The notes: generated by a model not told the origin, from the letters alone. Shown: positions 1 through 8,979, numbered from the stretch's first letter. The stretch: 64,000 bases of DNA from CBDBND01 sp965262665 (GCA_965262665.1 CBDHFR010000004.1:62001-126000); one strand, 5' to 3'. Translations and numbers: made by a program.

Positions 1-152
1 GCCGTCCCCAGTGCGATGCGGCGCACCCACAGGCGCCGACTGATGCGCCGCACGACGTTGCCGCTAAAGCCCTCGTCCTCCAGGGGCGGGGTGAGCGTCT
101 CAAAAAGTTCTGAGAGCGGGCTTTCCTCGTCAGGGGTTATGCGTCTATTCAT
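1..152 (-). CDS. N-terminal part of an anti-sigma-like protein (runs off window)
   Basis: On the minus strand an ATG at 152 opens a frame that stays open to the window edge (about 50 residues, beginning MNRRITPDEESPLSELF). It overlaps the stop of the sigma-factor gene by 8 bases, so the two are probably translationally coupled. An acidic start followed by an Arg-rich stretch just before the edge is common in small proteins encoded behind ECF sigma factors, often membrane anti-sigma factors. No membrane segment is visible in the part seen, so the anti-sigma role rests on gene order alone. Confidence 0.6.
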   Translation of the reverse strand, partial: MNRRITPDEESPLSELFETLTPPLEDEGFSGNVVRRISRRLWVRRIALGT

Positions 153-696
153 CAGCACTGGTCCGGAGGTCGAAGCGGTCGCGAATCCGCGCCACACCTC
201 TGCGAATGTGGGACTTCACCGTTCCCAGCGGCATTTCGGTGAGCTCGGTAATCTCCCGGTGGCTCACCCCGTAAGCGTAGCAAAGGACCATGGCAACGCG
301 CTCCTCTTCGGTCAGTGACGCCAGCATCCTGGGTAGGTCGGCCACGCCGGCGTCGCGGCTTCGCGCGACATGGGACTCGTTAGCCAGCTGCTCCCGACCG
401 AGAGCATCCGCCAATCTCGCCTCTCTGCCCTGCCGGAGGCGTGACTGGAGAAACATGTTGTAAGCCATCTTCATCACCCAGGCCTTGAACCGCTTGCCAT
501 CCCGGATTGTGTGCAGCCGTTCCCATGCTCGGATAAAGGTCTCCTGCGCCAGGTCATCCGCCCACGAGGGGTCGCCCGTGAGGTGCCGGAGCCAGTTGCG
601 TACATCCGACTGGTACCGGCGGATCAGCTCGTCATAGTCCGCCGGGTCACGGGTCGCGATCGCACGGGCAATGAGTTCCACATCGCGACTCGCCAT
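145..696 (-). CDS. ECF-type sigma-70 family RNA polymerase sigma factor
   Basis: A 183-residue protein with the two-domain layout of extracytoplasmic-function sigma factors. Region 2 lies at about residues 20-90, with the core-binding and -10 recognition stretch (DDLAQETFIRAWERL, then KRFKAWVMKMAYN). Region 4 lies at about 120-175, with a helix-turn-helix ending PLGTVKSHIRRGVARIRD. It would direct RNA polymerase to a small stress or envelope regulon. It sits 21 bases downstream of a small membrane-protein gene and overlaps the following anti-sigma-like gene, forming a three-gene operon. Length is normal for the family. The signal it responds to cannot be read from sequence. Confidence 0.93.
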   Translation of the reverse strand: MASRDVELIARAIATRDPADYDELIRRYQSDVRNWLRHLTGDPSWADDLAQETFIRAWERLHTIRDGKRFKAWVMKMAYNMFLQSRLRQGREARLADALGREQLANESHVARSRDAGVADLPRMLASLTEEERVAMVLCYAYGVSHREITELTEMPLGTVKSHIRRGVARIRDRFDLRTSADE

Positions 697-717
697 GGGT
701 GTGCCTGTTCCGGCGCG

Positions 718-1083
718 TTATTCTGACTTGCCGAATTTCCACAGGCCCAGGTAGGCGATGCCGATCAGAAATGGCAGCGAACCAGCGGCGATCAGCGGAC
801 GCATGGCATCTTCCTCGCCGACCAGCGCCCCGAAGGCGGCCAGCCCAAGTCCGGCGCCGATGAGGATGACGCCCCGGCGAAGATCGGATCTCTCGGGCTG
901 CGGAGACTGCCCGAGCCGTTCCAGTATCTCGGGGGTAAGTTGCTGACCCTGTTCGATCGCCGTGCGCACGGTCTCCTGGACCGCTTGCTTGGTGCGATGG
1001 CCGAGGTAGAAGTACGCGCACAGTACGACAGCGATGGCGACGAACAAGGCAATAGGTGTGAATACAACGATTTCGCTTTCCAT
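718..1083 (-). CDS. DUF6249-like small membrane protein
   Basis: A 121-residue protein starting MESEIVVFTPIALFVAIAVV. One hydrophobic segment lies at about residues 5-25. A charged middle with the short motif LTPEILERLG follows, then two hydrophobic segments at about 70-90 and 97-113. This matches my memory of DUF6249 proteins, which commonly lie beside ECF sigma genes. The frame is open upstream to 1161, but the start at 1083 puts the first membrane segment at the N-terminus and is preferred. It is the first gene of the operon with the sigma factor. It may be a membrane sensor or accessory, which is inferred from context only. Confidence 0.72.
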   Translation of the reverse strand: MESEIVVFTPIALFVAIAVVLCAYFYLGHRTKQAVQETVRTAIEQGQQLTPEILERLGQSPQPERSDLRRGVILIGAGLGLAAFGALVGEEDAMRPLIAAGSLPFLIGIAYLGLWKFGKSE

Positions 1084-1254
1084 TTCGTTTTCCTTGTCCC
1101 TATCCAGTATAGCGAAGCGGCGAGATGCCGCCCTTATGGAATAGATGCCCGCAGCGTCCAATTTGGATGCAGGCCACGGCTGCGCGACACAGCGGCATTG
1201 ACTCAGAGCAATCGGGTGAAAAAGTGCGTGACAATGTGTTGATGTGCTGAATTG

Positions 1255-1330
1255 TGTCTATGCCCCGTTCGAACAGAATATCTTCGACCTGACGCAACGA
1301 CAGCGGATAGCGGATATCCGTCGAACCAGA
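1255..1330 (-). mobile_element. IS6-family transposase scrap
   Basis: The minus strand encodes LRQVEDILFERGID, nearly the same as LRQVEDLLFERGID in the complete IS6 transposase at 53908-54603. Nothing else of the element is recognisable here. It marks an old insertion at the boundary between the chromosomal operon and the integrative-element remains. Confidence 0.6.
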
Positions 1331-1387
1331 CCGGTAACGCCGCCGTCACCGGATCGTCTTCGGGCCGCCCCGCGCGACGAGCCGTTT

Positions 1388-2680
1388 TCATTCCGCCGGC
1401 TCGTCGTCGCCCTTGGACCATCGCCGGTTCTCCTCCGCCCGCCACGCTTCTTTCGTGGCATCCAGCACCCGCCGCATGATCGGCACTGTCGCAAATGCCC
1501 GGCCGTAGAGCAGCGCAGCCGCCGTCGCCGCGAAGGAGCGCCAGTCGCCGTCTCCAGCGCCTTTCAGGACATAGGCAGCGCGCAGCATGAGCGCTGCCCA
1601 GTTTTCCCTGCGCTCTTCGAGACGGGGCCAGAACGCGGTTTCCACCCGATCCCCATGCCGGTTCTCCTGCACCGCATCGTCAAAGAGCGCCGTCCCCTCA
1701 TACCAGTCGCCAACCGCCGCGTGACCGTCCGGCCAAGCCCCGCTGCGTTCGACCAGATCGTCCCGCTCCTCCGCGCCAAGGCCGGCGATTTCGCCTTCCG
1801 GATCCACTTCGCCCAGCCAGTCCCAGACCGTCATCGGCTGCGGACGCAGTTCCGTGAGGCCGCAGACAAGCGCGACATCGATCAGGCCCGGCGGCGGCAG
1901 GCGCTCCGAGGCCAGGCCGTCAGCCAGTGCCGCGGCGAGCATCCGTTCCATATTCGACCATCGCAGGTCGATCGAATCAGCGGTGTGCTCCAGCTTCCCG
2001 ATCTCCGCGCGGGCAACCTCGACCGTGGCGACAGAGGCACGCCTGATGCCATAACCGGGCTCGATCGAGACCATCGCCAGGCCAGGATCGTCCTTGCTCC
2101 ACAAGATCGCGGCGAACACCTGGGCGCCGGAGCGGTCCGGCAGCCCGGTCAGAAGCCGCACCGGAAGCAGCGCCGGACGTTCCAGGGGTGCGAACCGGTC
2201 GTGCCGCCTAGCCTCGCGCAATGCATCATCGAGCATCGCGCGCGCCGCATCCGGCGGCATCCAGTCGCGAATAAGCGGCACCAGAGCAGCCGATACGGGT
2301 TCCACGACCCCACGCCGCACCCGGCTTTGAAAGCCGCCGGCCGCGGCGAGGCGGACATCTGCCGAGGTGTCCAGCAGCCAGTACAATGCCAGCCGGCCGC
2401 AGAAGTCCTCATCCCGATACGCGACGTAGCGCACGAAGGAAACACGGGTTTCGGTCGAAAGCGTGGCAAGCTGGTCTGCCATTGCCGAATGCAACAGCCA
2501 GTTGTTGCGGTTCGTCTCCTGCCGCAACCGGTCGATTTCGGCATCCACTTCCTCGGCGACCCACCATGGATCCGCCAACGGGACTATTTGGTCCATCAGA
2601 CAGGAGAACAGGACATCGGGCGCCTCGACTTCTTCCCTGGCATAGGCCAGCGTCAGATCACGTGCGCCGAAGAAGTCCAA
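1388..2680 (-). CDS. Hypothetical protein (430 aa) of an integrative-element operon
   Basis: A long GC-rich frame starting at a TTG (MDFFGARDLTLAYAREE) inside the end of the preceding pilin-like gene, which it overlaps by 28 bases in another frame. The protein is soluble, acidic and mostly helical. It has Trp-rich stretches (DPWWVAEEVDAEIDRL, TVWDWLGEVDPEGE) and helix-repeat-like segments around residues 70-180 that could be HEAT-like. I do not recognise the family. The upstream frame is also open for a few codons (GVAAEGLDFF), so the original start may have been lost when the pilin-like gene decayed, or the genes may be coupled. Position downstream of HTH and pilin-like genes suggests an accessory of a conjugative element. 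Confidence 0.55.
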   Translation of the reverse strand: MDFFGARDLTLAYAREEVEAPDVLFSCLMDQIVPLADPWWVAEEVDAEIDRLRQETNRNNWLLHSAMADQLATLSTETRVSFVRYVAYRDEDFCGRLALYWLLDTSADVRLAAAGGFQSRVRRGVVEPVSAALVPLIRDWMPPDAARAMLDDALREARRHDRFAPLERPALLPVRLLTGLPDRSGAQVFAAILWSKDDPGLAMVSIEPGYGIRRASVATVEVARAEIGKLEHTADSIDLRWSNMERMLAAALADGLASERLPPPGLIDVALVCGLTELRPQPMTVWDWLGEVDPEGEIAGLGAEERDDLVERSGAWPDGHAAVGDWYEGTALFDDAVQENRHGDRVETAFWPRLEERRENWAALMLRAAYVLKGAGDGDWRSFAATAAALLYGRAFATVPIMRRVLDATKEAWRAEENRRWSKGDDEPAE

Positions 2681-2946
2681 ACCCTCGGCGGCAACACCGA
2701 GCCGACCAGCGCCGCACCCACCGCAAGGGCGGCGGCAAGCTGCCCGCCGGTGCCCGCGACTATGCCGCTCACCGTGTCCAACGGTCCCTGGAAGGTGGTG
2801 TCGGTTGAGGCCCAGGCGGGATCGATGCCGAACAGCATCGGCGCCAACGCCGCCAACGCCGGCAGCACAGCTGCGGCGATGCGGATCACGCGCTGCGTGC
2901 GGTTTGGCCGGTTTGCGTTGTTTCCCCTGTCCGGACTGCCCATCAC
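2653..2946 (-). CDS. TrbC/VirB2-like pilin-type small membrane protein
   Basis: A 97-residue protein with a hydrophobic signal-like segment (about residues 20-45), an Ala-Trp-Ala-Ser processing-like site, then a second hydrophobic segment (GTGGQLAAALAVGAALVGSV). This is the layout of TrbC/VirB2 major pilins of type IV secretion systems. The start overlaps the stop of the HTH gene by four bases (ATGA). It looks short at the C-terminus: pilins usually continue for another membrane-proximal stretch, whereas here the frame ends soon after the second segment, inside the next gene. No other T4SS gene is present, so this is probably an isolated relic. Confidence 0.5.
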   Translation of the reverse strand: MMGSPDRGNNANRPNRTQRVIRIAAAVLPALAALAPMLFGIDPAWASTDTTFQGPLDTVSGIVAGTGGQLAAALAVGAALVGSVLPPRVWTSSAHVI

Positions 2947-3164
2947 GCCGTCCTCCGGGCTGAAGCGTCCCGGCCGGAGGTCGAGCTGTAGCGGCGTTCC
3001 GCCGCCCAGGCCTCGACGTCGGCGCGCAGATAGCGCACCCGGTTGCCGAACTTGTGAAACTTCGGACCCGCGCCGGTGACCCGGTAGCGGTCCAGGGTGC
3101 GCGGGCTTAGCCCCAGAAAGGCCGCCACCTCGCGGGTGCTCATGTAATCCTTGGCGTTGTTCAT
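2943..3164 (-). CDS. Excisionase/AlpA-like helix-turn-helix protein
   Basis: A 73-residue protein with a MerR/excisionase-type winged helix: MSTREVAAFLGLSPRTLDRY (about residues 8-27) followed by a wing (FGNRVRYLRADVEAWAAER). Such proteins bind element ends or promoters and control excision or transfer genes of integrative elements. A good ribosome-binding site (aaggagag) precedes the ATG at 3164. The gene overlaps the next one by four bases. A clear paralogue lies at 16513-16731, so at least two related elements have contributed to this region. Confidence 0.82.
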   Translation of the reverse strand: MNNAKDYMSTREVAAFLGLSPRTLDRYRVTGAGPKFHKFGNRVRYLRADVEAWAAERRYSSTSGRDASARRTA

Positions 3165-3545
3165 GGATGTCTCTCCTTGGTTGCCGGAAAAGGTTGGCAG
3201 GGCCGGGGCGGCGGACGGGGCCGTGCGCGGCCGCGACGCCGCCGCGGCATCAGCCCGGGGGGTTGCCGTGGCGCGGGATTAACCGGCCGCCGGCCGGGAC
3301 ATGGCGGCGCGTTCCCGGTATCGGGATGGCGGGGCTCGGTTTCGTTCATGGCCGGTCTCCGGATTGAGCCTGGGAATAAACCTGGGGAATAAACCTGGAG
3401 ATCATTGGACCAATCGCCGCGGCGCTCCGGCAGGGTCGAAATCGCACATCGCTGAAACGACCCCCCCCCTAACGGCTCGACACCAGATCCGGGGCGATGC
3501 AGCCGCACGTCCCGATAAACCGCGGAATACCGGGAGATAGCGGCC
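3165..3545. other. Spacer between DUF2285 and HTH genes
   Basis: Very GC-rich stretch. A Pro/Arg-rich minus-strand frame (ATG at 3348, stop at 3161 overlapping the HTH start) could encode a 62-residue peptide but has low-complexity composition and no recognisable domain. It is not called as a gene. No terminator or other gene is evident. Confidence 0.4.
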
Positions 3546-4210
3546 CTATCCGCCGGTCACGAGGCCGCGGTAGCCGCCGTTCATGAGAGCGAGGGATTTA
3601 CGGATGCGCCGCCGCACCCGGGTGCGCAGGAAGCCGTCGGGGGTCCAGCCGGCGGCGACGTCTGCCGCGCCGTAGAGATCGAGCGCTATGGCGCGATTGG
3701 ATTTACCGGCGAGAAACCCGTCAAGGGCGGTCAGCAGTTCGCCGTCGCCGATCCGCCGGCGGCCGCTTTTTTAGGCCCCGGAGAGGTGATGGCCCACAGG
3801 TCGCGGGCCCGGGTGAGCCGCTCCGGCAGGCCGAGGCCGAAGGGCAGTTTGAGCACGATGCCGGCATCGGCGTCGAATGCGTCCCCGCCGGCAAGCCGCA
3901 CCTGCATGGCGGCGTCATCGCGCTCGATCTTGAGGATCAAGGCGCCACCGGACCACAGCCGCAGTCCCGACATTCGGGCGCCGCACTGGCGGAGTAACGC
4001 CATCAAGGGCGGAACTGGGGGCGTTGCGTCCGGCGGCACGGCCTCGGCCTCCAGCATCGGCGCCTCCGCCCAGAACGGCGAGACCGGACCATTGACAGCG
4101 AGGGGATTCTCCCAGGCGAGCACGCCCCACGCAGCGGCCTTGAGGTCGGCCGGCGTTTGTGATCGCAGCGGAAAGGGCGCCGCCTTGATGGCCGGGGCGG
4201 TGTCCGCCAA
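3546..4210 (-). pseudogene. DUF2285 domain protein, split by a frameshift at a homopolymer
   Basis: The N-terminal part (ATG at 4210) contains the Trp/Phe-rich stretch typical of these proteins (VSPFWAEAPMLEAE) and a beta-rich middle. It goes out of frame at a run of six A on the minus strand (T6 at 3767-3772) and stops at about 3731. Shifting by -1 at that run restores the classic DUF2285 C-terminus (GELLTALDGFLAGKSNRAIA, then RRRIRKSLALMNGGYRGLV) up to a stop at 3546-3548. DUF2285 proteins are putative DNA-binding regulators carried by alphaproteobacterial integrative elements, usually just upstream of an excisionase-type HTH gene, as here. The break may be a real mutation or a homopolymer sequencing error. 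Confidence 0.72.
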
Positions 4211-4221
4211 ATTTTTTACTT

Positions 4222-5327
4222 AACATATTGATTTAAATTACTCTTTTATTCGTCATTGTATATACACCCCTAATTTAACCTAATAACTAAAGCAGGTTTT
4301 CACGATATTTTACGGGACCGCATAGGACAGTCCTTATCCGCACCAAGACATACAATTGCCTGGTGCCACTGGTACAGCCCCAATCGCTGCCGCCACGATA
4401 TGCTGGCAAGTCCGATACATCCTTCCACGGAAAACATGAACCGAACGGACTCTGAACGATACAAACAGAAAGAGCCACTTGGTTGAGCAGACTATCGGAA
4501 TCCCTCCAAAGGCACATGCCCCTCTTTGCTCTTTCGCGGCACGTCGGCGTGCCCTGGCCTCTGATTCCGATTGCTCTGGCGCGTGGAGCCCTGCCGTAGG
4601 GGGGGGCGTTTTATCCGTCACAGCGTCACAACCGTTGGCAGCTGCGGGTTTCCGCGATTCCGTATCCGTCACGAGGTTCGGGTTTGTGACGGATAAAAAT
4701 TAGCTGTAACCGTTGTCAGATAAGGGTTGTGACGTTGTGACGGATAGAGAGGGGGTCTCTGGGATTGAACGGTTCGTCCACACTCTTGCGAGCGCGCTGC
4801 TTTTGCATCCATGCGCGGGGTTGCCACCTGTCGCATTAGGCACGAATTTCGGCAGGTGGGACGCCGAACGGCTCAATGGAGCCGGCCAAAGAGCGCTGAA
4901 TGAGGCCAAGGCCGGTCTAAGAGCTCTTAGTGCGGACCAGCGGCCCATGATTGAGCAGGCTCAAGCCAAATGCGCGATAAGGCAAATTATCAAGCATTTG
5001 AACCCATGGCGGTCTGGCCGGCAGGCATCGATCCGCCATCTCGAAATCGCCGATATGGGACCCGCGGCCATCGACCGACCCAGGGGGGTGTCCGATTTAG
5101 CCGGAGCGCGCCACGAGGGACCCATGCATGACCGCATCCCTCTTATTGGGGCCTCCGCGCGAGACATTGAAGGCAAGGCGAGAATGAAAAGCATCAGAGG
5201 TGTCTGTAGGATAATTCCCACATTCGACGGTGGCCCGATCCGGCGAGGTTTGCCACACAACTTGGGACGAGATCGGCTTGGACCGCGCAGTCTGGACGAT
5301 TCCCGCCGGGCGCGTTACGGCGGATCG
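4222..5327 (+). repeat. Long inverted repeat, left arm (partner 54661-55745)
   Basis: This ~1.1 kb block recurs in opposite orientation at 54661-55745. Both contain the same AT-rich end, a run of Val-Thr-rich coding remnant, and a segment starting at an integrase remnant. Near-identical translated stretches are visible, for example RGMRSCMGPSWRAPAKSD and RWRIDACRPDRHGFKCL on the antisense reading. Part of the same family also occurs at about 7100-7600. No intact gene is seen in it. It resembles a duplicated end region of a lost integrative element. Confidence 0.8.
4613..4745 (-). repeat. Val-Thr inverted-repeat element, copy A
   Basis: About 133 bp built of two inverted ~60-bp halves, each bounded by atccgtcac and gtgacggat words with a cgtcacaac/gttgtgacg core. 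Read on the minus strand it encodes SVTTSQPLSDNG ... VTDTESRKPAAANGCDAVTD with an in-frame stop in the middle. The same design recurs at 7116-7245, 55248-55380 and 63786-63918. At the last site it is the tail of an open gene. Copy A is therefore a decayed C-terminal tail. Confidence 0.75.
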
Positions 5328-5633
5328 CTCGCGGACCGGGTGCCCGCAGTGCTCGACGAAGCGAGACGGGAACTGGATCACGGCAACAGCATCGTGTTCC
5401 CGTCGCCAACAGGATAGGCGGCCGGTCACCAGCGTATGGCGAAGCTGGTGCGTAAGCTGAAGACCTGCGCGTTGGTACAGGGTTTTCGATCCAGCTTCCG
5501 TGACTGGACCGCTGAGTGCACCGAGGCACCGGGGGAGTTCTGCGAGCTCGCCCTGGCGCACGTCAACAGTGATCGCGTCGAGGCCGCCTCCCGGCGCGGC
5601 GATCTGTTCGACCGCCGCCGCGGCAACCTCTAA
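5230..5633 (+). pseudogene. C-terminal remnant of a tyrosine-type integrase (DUF4102 class)
   Basis: Three pieces in different frames line up with the catalytic half of P4/CP4-57-type integrases: ARSGEVCHTTWDEIGLDRAV from 5230, then VPAVLDEARRELDHGNSIVF near 5340-5400, then GFRSSFRDWTAECTEAPGEF and ELALAHVNSDRVEAASRRGD up to a stop at 5633. The HGFRSSFRDW box with the catalytic Arg and the ALAH box are still visible. Two frameshifts and loss of the N-terminal half make it inactive. The same integrase sequence is present at the edge of the other inverted-repeat arm, where the IS6 at 53856-54660 cuts it off. Confidence 0.82.
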
Positions 5634-5639
5634 CAGCGC

Positions 5640-6539
5640 CTAGAGACGACTGGCGGGCACCTTCACCAAGATTGCCTTAGGATCTGCAATCCACCCTTCC
5701 CGCGCATCAATGTTCAGGTTCCCAAACAGTCCCTCCCGATTGAGCCACGCCCAAGCAGCCTGAACCGCGCACAGCAAGGCGTCAAGACTGTCGCCCGTCG
5801 GGTCGTCCAACAGATTGGGATCAGCCGCAACGACGATAACGCCGTAACTTGGCACAAGTTCCCCGCCCGTCAGGGCGTTCACGATCCTGCTTCGCGCGTC
5901 GCGCTGGCCGATCGTCTGCTTCTTCCGTTTGTCGTTCTTGTAGCCGTCCTTAGTCACAGTGCGCGCAAGAACCCCGGGGTACGCCTCTACCACCACACGG
6001 TCCGGGTCCCCCGCCTGGAGGCCAGGCACTTCCACCCCGGCATCCAGCAATCTGGGTGCCCCCTGGAAGAACATCTTCCCAACCGGCGTGCCATAGAGCT
6101 TCTGTGGACTGAGCGAGCGAGCTCGCACATCGGTCTTTCGCCGGTGCTCTTTCTGCCCGTCCGGTTGACACTTACGATATCTGTTCAGCACCGCCTCGAA
6201 GCGTTCCTTGCCAAGGTTCTCTGCATGCCGCACGTACTCGCACCACTCCGGTGGCCAGCCGACATCTGTCACGAACTGGCGCGCCTGCCCGAACGGGAAG
6301 TCGATACCAGCGATCCACGGGCCTGGACGCGCTAACGCGGCCTCGAAAGCCGCGAAGTGGGTCAGTGCGGTCGCCGACAGTGCACGCAAAATATTGCCTT
6401 CGAGCCGACAGTGCTGGCACGTAATCGGCTTACGCCGACTTGGGTCGCTTGTGAAGTCGATGCCGTAAACGTCGATCCGATGCTTCCCCCGTTCGCCGGT
6501 GTGTCGCGACGCATCAAGTCTCCGAGCTTGTCGGACCAT
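5640..6539 (-). CDS. DUF429 family protein (predicted RNase H-like nuclease)
   Basis: A 299-residue protein with the DUF429 layout. An N-terminal beta strand carries the Asp-bearing motif VYGIDFTSDPSRRKPI (about residues 23-38). A second acidic strand follows (WIAGIDFPFG, about 95-104), then the conserved KMFFQGAPRLL stretch. A C-terminal VEAYPGVLAR motif and a final Asp-rich helix (GDSLDALLCAVQAAW) complete it. The fold is related to RNase H; the substrate is unknown. The first 20 residues precede the usual start of the domain, so a slightly later start is possible. It ends eight bases from the end of the integrase remnant on the other strand, consistent with cargo of the lost element. Confidence 0.85.
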   Translation of the reverse strand: MVRQARRLDASRHTGERGKHRIDVYGIDFTSDPSRRKPITCQHCRLEGNILRALSATALTHFAAFEAALARPGPWIAGIDFPFGQARQFVTDVGWPPEWCEYVRHAENLGKERFEAVLNRYRKCQPDGQKEHRRKTDVRARSLSPQKLYGTPVGKMFFQGAPRLLDAGVEVPGLQAGDPDRVVVEAYPGVLARTVTKDGYKNDKRKKQTIGQRDARSRIVNALTGGELVPSYGVIVVAADPNLLDDPTGDSLDALLCAVQAAWAWLNREGLFGNLNIDAREGWIADPKAILVKVPASRL

Positions 6540-6613
6540 GCCCTCTTAGCCAAAGAGAACTGTTATTCCGCCCGGGATGCGGGGCGCATACTCGCCGCCA
6601 AGGCACCGACTTA

Positions 6614-6835
6614 ATTTTCCAGATCACCCAGCAGGAAGTAGTTTTCCAGCAGGATGCGGTGCTTCAGCGTTTGATGACAGCGCTCGATCTTGCCTTGGGT
6701 CTGGGGGTGATTGGCTGCGCCGCGCACATGGTCCATGCCCTGCTCGGTGAACCAGCCGGCGAGATCACCGGCGATGTAGCTCCATCCATTGTCGCTGAGC
6801 AGACGCGGCCGGTGGGCGTTTCGTCCACTGTCGAG
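6614..6835 (-). pseudogene. IS3-family OrfB fragment (same group as 29596-30576)
   Basis: The minus strand carries a piece of the DDE domain equivalent to the LSDNGASYISGELAEW and TQGKIERWHQTLKNRILLEN part of the complete copy at 29596-30576. Both ends are missing and the frame is not continuous. It stops abruptly where IS630 sequence begins on the other strand. Confidence 0.75.
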
Positions 6836-7042
6836 CCCTTATGCCTTGAGAGCCATCTCCAGGGTGCCCTGCAGCCCCGATTTGAACCCCATCGAGATGG
6901 CCTTGTCAAAGCTCAAGGCCTATCTCCGCCGCATCGGGTGCGAACCTTTGATCAACTCATCGAAGCAATCGGCGAAATCTGCGATCTGTTCACACCAGAC
7001 GAATGCTGGAATTTCTTCGAAGCCGCTGGATATGCACCATGA
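6836..7042 (+). pseudogene. IS630-family transposase C-terminal fragment
   Basis: Two frames encode the end of an IS630 transposase: CSPDLNPIEMALSKLKAYLR (the catalytic-Glu region) followed, after a frameshift, by DLFTPDECWNFFEAAGYAP and a stop at 7042. It is homologous to the C-terminus of the IS630 at 42357-43013. Only the last ~70 residues survive. Confidence 0.8.
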
Positions 7043-7115
7043 ATAGTGAAAAATGCTGTAGCCTGCCGTTCAGATAGCTCTAACGCCGTGTTCTCTGTCC
7101 GTATGGAGAGGGCTT

Positions 7116-7245
7116 ATCCGACACAACGTCACAACCCTTATCTGACAACGGTTTCTGCGATTCTCCAGCCGTCACAAACCAGGACCCTGTGACGGATGCG
7201 AAAGCTCGGAAAGCCTCAGCTGCCAACGGTTGTGACGGTGTGACG
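7116..7245 (-). repeat. Val-Thr inverted-repeat element, copy B
   Basis: A 130-bp copy of the paired ~60-bp inverted element. The minus strand reads SVTPSQPLAAEAF ... KPLSDKGCDVVSD, a diverged version of the tail in the other copies. A stop interrupts the frame just upstream. The following ~350 bp up to about 7600 also resemble part of the long inverted repeat (compare about 4950-5110), so this is a third, older relic of the same element family. Confidence 0.65.
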
Positions 7246-7693
7246 CTTTGAGAAAAAGACAGTGTCTGTTCGATTGTTTAGCCCCGTCACACTTTTTCGA
7301 AGTTAATGTGTTTGTACCTCTTCGTCGTTCAGCCAGCCGTAGTGCTTCAATCGGCGCAGAATGCGCTCGGCGTGAGGCCGAACGGCCCAAGCAAGGTGCA
7401 CAAGGCGAAATCCACGAGGCCACCGATAGTCTAGGGTGCTTATTGCAGTCGATGCCCCGTGATTGACCACGTCTCAAGCAAAATGCACGGTAATTTGGGT
7501 TATCGAGCACTTGGAACGATGGCTGAGCAATGATCGAAATGGGACCCGCGCCAGTTGACGAAGGTAGGGGCGCCTCGGATTTCGTTCGGTTTCGGATCGA
7601 AGTACCTATGCACCTGCGTGTCTCATTTTTTTAAGGGAATTATAGCTTTATCTTGCCTAGCATCCCTGAGAATGCAGGGGCTTATCTCGGTGC
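7246..7693. other. Degenerate spacer derived from the repeat family
   Basis: No gene is supported. Part of it (about 7460-7600) aligns by eye with 4950-5110 in the long inverted repeat. A possible hairpin (ccctgagaatgcaggg) lies near 7665-7680, without the T-run of a convincing terminator. Confidence 0.4.
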
Positions 7694-8033
7694 CTATGCG
7701 GCGCGACTAAGCCGCTCCCGTTCCTGGCGGCAGGCATTGTCGAACCGTTGGCCCGCCTCGGCGATAAAAAGGTCAGCTCGAGCCGCCCCTTCAATGGGAA
7801 CCCGGTCTCCGTTCCACGCACGCGAATAAAATATGTCTGTCAAGAACGTCGAGTTCAGTTTCGTTTATCGGCTCGGGCATACGGCCATGCAATCCGCAAG
7901 CATAGAGGGCCGTTGCTAGAATGTCCGCCTCTGTGGTGAAGCTGTCAGCCCAAATGACTGGTTTATCGTGCTCTAAGTCGATTATGACAGGCGCGGTTTC
8001 GCATCCTGCCAGAGAAACCATGATCATCAGCAT
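7694..8033 (-). pseudogene. Small lipoprotein with a frameshift near its middle
   Basis: The first part starts MLMIMVSLAGCETAP, a short signal peptide with a lipobox (LAGC) predicting an N-terminally acylated lipoprotein. About 75 codons in, the frame ends early. A one-base shift near 7805-7815 continues into a coherent helical C-terminus (ADLFIAEAGQRFDNACRQER) that stops at 7694-7696. The two pieces together give a protein of roughly 110 residues. No family recognised. The pattern fits a genuine small lipoprotein gene recently broken, or a single-base sequence error. Confidence 0.5.
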
Positions 8034-8265
8034 AAAGGCTGTATGCAGACTCGTTCTTATCGAACCGTCCTCTTATTGGCGAAGTGATAAAGGCTACAGA
8101 TGGGGCGGCGGCTTGTTTTAAGTATAACATCACCTTTCTTAAGCTTACGCGAGAGGCATCAAGGCGTGACAGCCTCTCGCTTCTATATGTCCAATACCTT
8201 TGGTTAGATACCCTAGTGCATACCGTCGTTGACGTCGGTGTGCATGGTTGGATAAATGTCGACCG

Positions 8266-8979
8266 ATGATCAGCACGGATAAAGAACTGGACCGGCTTGA
8301 CGATCTGCTGTGCGGCCTTCCCGCCGCCGAGGCGATGACGCTCGAGGAATTGGACGGCTATGTGGGCGCCGTGATCGTCTGCCCGGAGATCATTCCGCCC
8401 TCGGAATGGCTACCTGGGGTCTGGGGCGGCGAAGGGGTGTTTGCCAACGCCGATGAGGCGAATGAGATCATCGGCGCGGTGATGGGCCATTACAACCGGG
8501 TGGCCCAGGTATTGGCGGACGAGCCGGAGTCTTACGTGCCTCTCCTCGACATCGATCCCCACTGCGACGAAGTGCTATGGGAGCTTTGGGTAGGCGGTTT
8601 CGAACGGGGGATGCGGCTGCGTGCCGATGCCTGGGAAGAGATTGTCGAGAGCGACGACGAGGAAGCCGCGGCATCCGTTACCATGCTCCTTACTCTGAAC
8701 GAGTACAGCGAAGGCCGGTCCGACCTGAAAGAAGAGTCCATCGATGAACTGTGCGGGATGGCGCCAGCTTTGATCCCGGGATGTGTCTGCAATCTGAATG
8801 CCTGGACCAAATCGCGAAGGGACAAAGGCCGCGGTATGGATGGCGGTAAGTCCAGCGACTTACTTGATCTGCCCTTTGACTTTGACGACCGGCCGGTATT
8901 CGGGCGCAAGGTGGGCCGCAACGAGCCGTGTCCCTGCGGCTCGGGACGCAAATACAAGCGGTGCTGCGGTGCCAATTGA
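8266..8979 (+). CDS. UPF0149 (YecA/YgfB-like) protein with C-terminal SEC-C zinc motif
   Basis: A 237-residue acidic protein. Residues ~5-180 match the helical UPF0149 fold, starting with a short acidic helix and the motif MTLEELDGYVGAVIVCPE, with PPSEWLPGVWGG further on. The last 22 residues form a SEC-C motif (GRNEPCPCGSGRKYKRCC), a small zinc-binding module like that at the C-terminus of SecA. Such YecA-like proteins are cytosolic and often of unknown function; the SEC-C module may bind ribosomes or nucleic acids. I prefer the ATG at 8266; a TTG at 8248 is possible. The gene stands alone. Confidence 0.88.
   Translation: MISTDKELDRLDDLLCGLPAAEAMTLEELDGYVGAVIVCPEIIPPSEWLPGVWGGEGVFANADEANEIIGAVMGHYNRVAQVLADEPESYVPLLDIDPHCDEVLWELWVGGFERGMRLRADAWEEIVESDDEEAAASVTMLLTLNEYSEGRSDLKEESIDELCGMAPALIPGCVCNLNAWTKSRRDKGRGMDGGKSSDLLDLPFDFDDRPVFGRKVGRNEPCPCGSGRKYKRCCGAN

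Noticed and set aside
1244..3079. A 611-residue plus-strand open frame
   Set aside because: It is antisense to the 430-aa and pilin-like genes and is Arg/Pro-rich, as expected of a GC-rich shadow frame.
4613..4745. Integron attC site
   Set aside because: The inverted symmetry is suggestive, but the core words do not fit GTTRRRY, and copy D is clearly inside a coding tail.
4713..5417. A 234-residue plus-strand frame in the inverted repeat
   Set aside because: It mixes an antisense tail, unknown repeat sequence and an out-of-frame integrase remnant; not a single protein.
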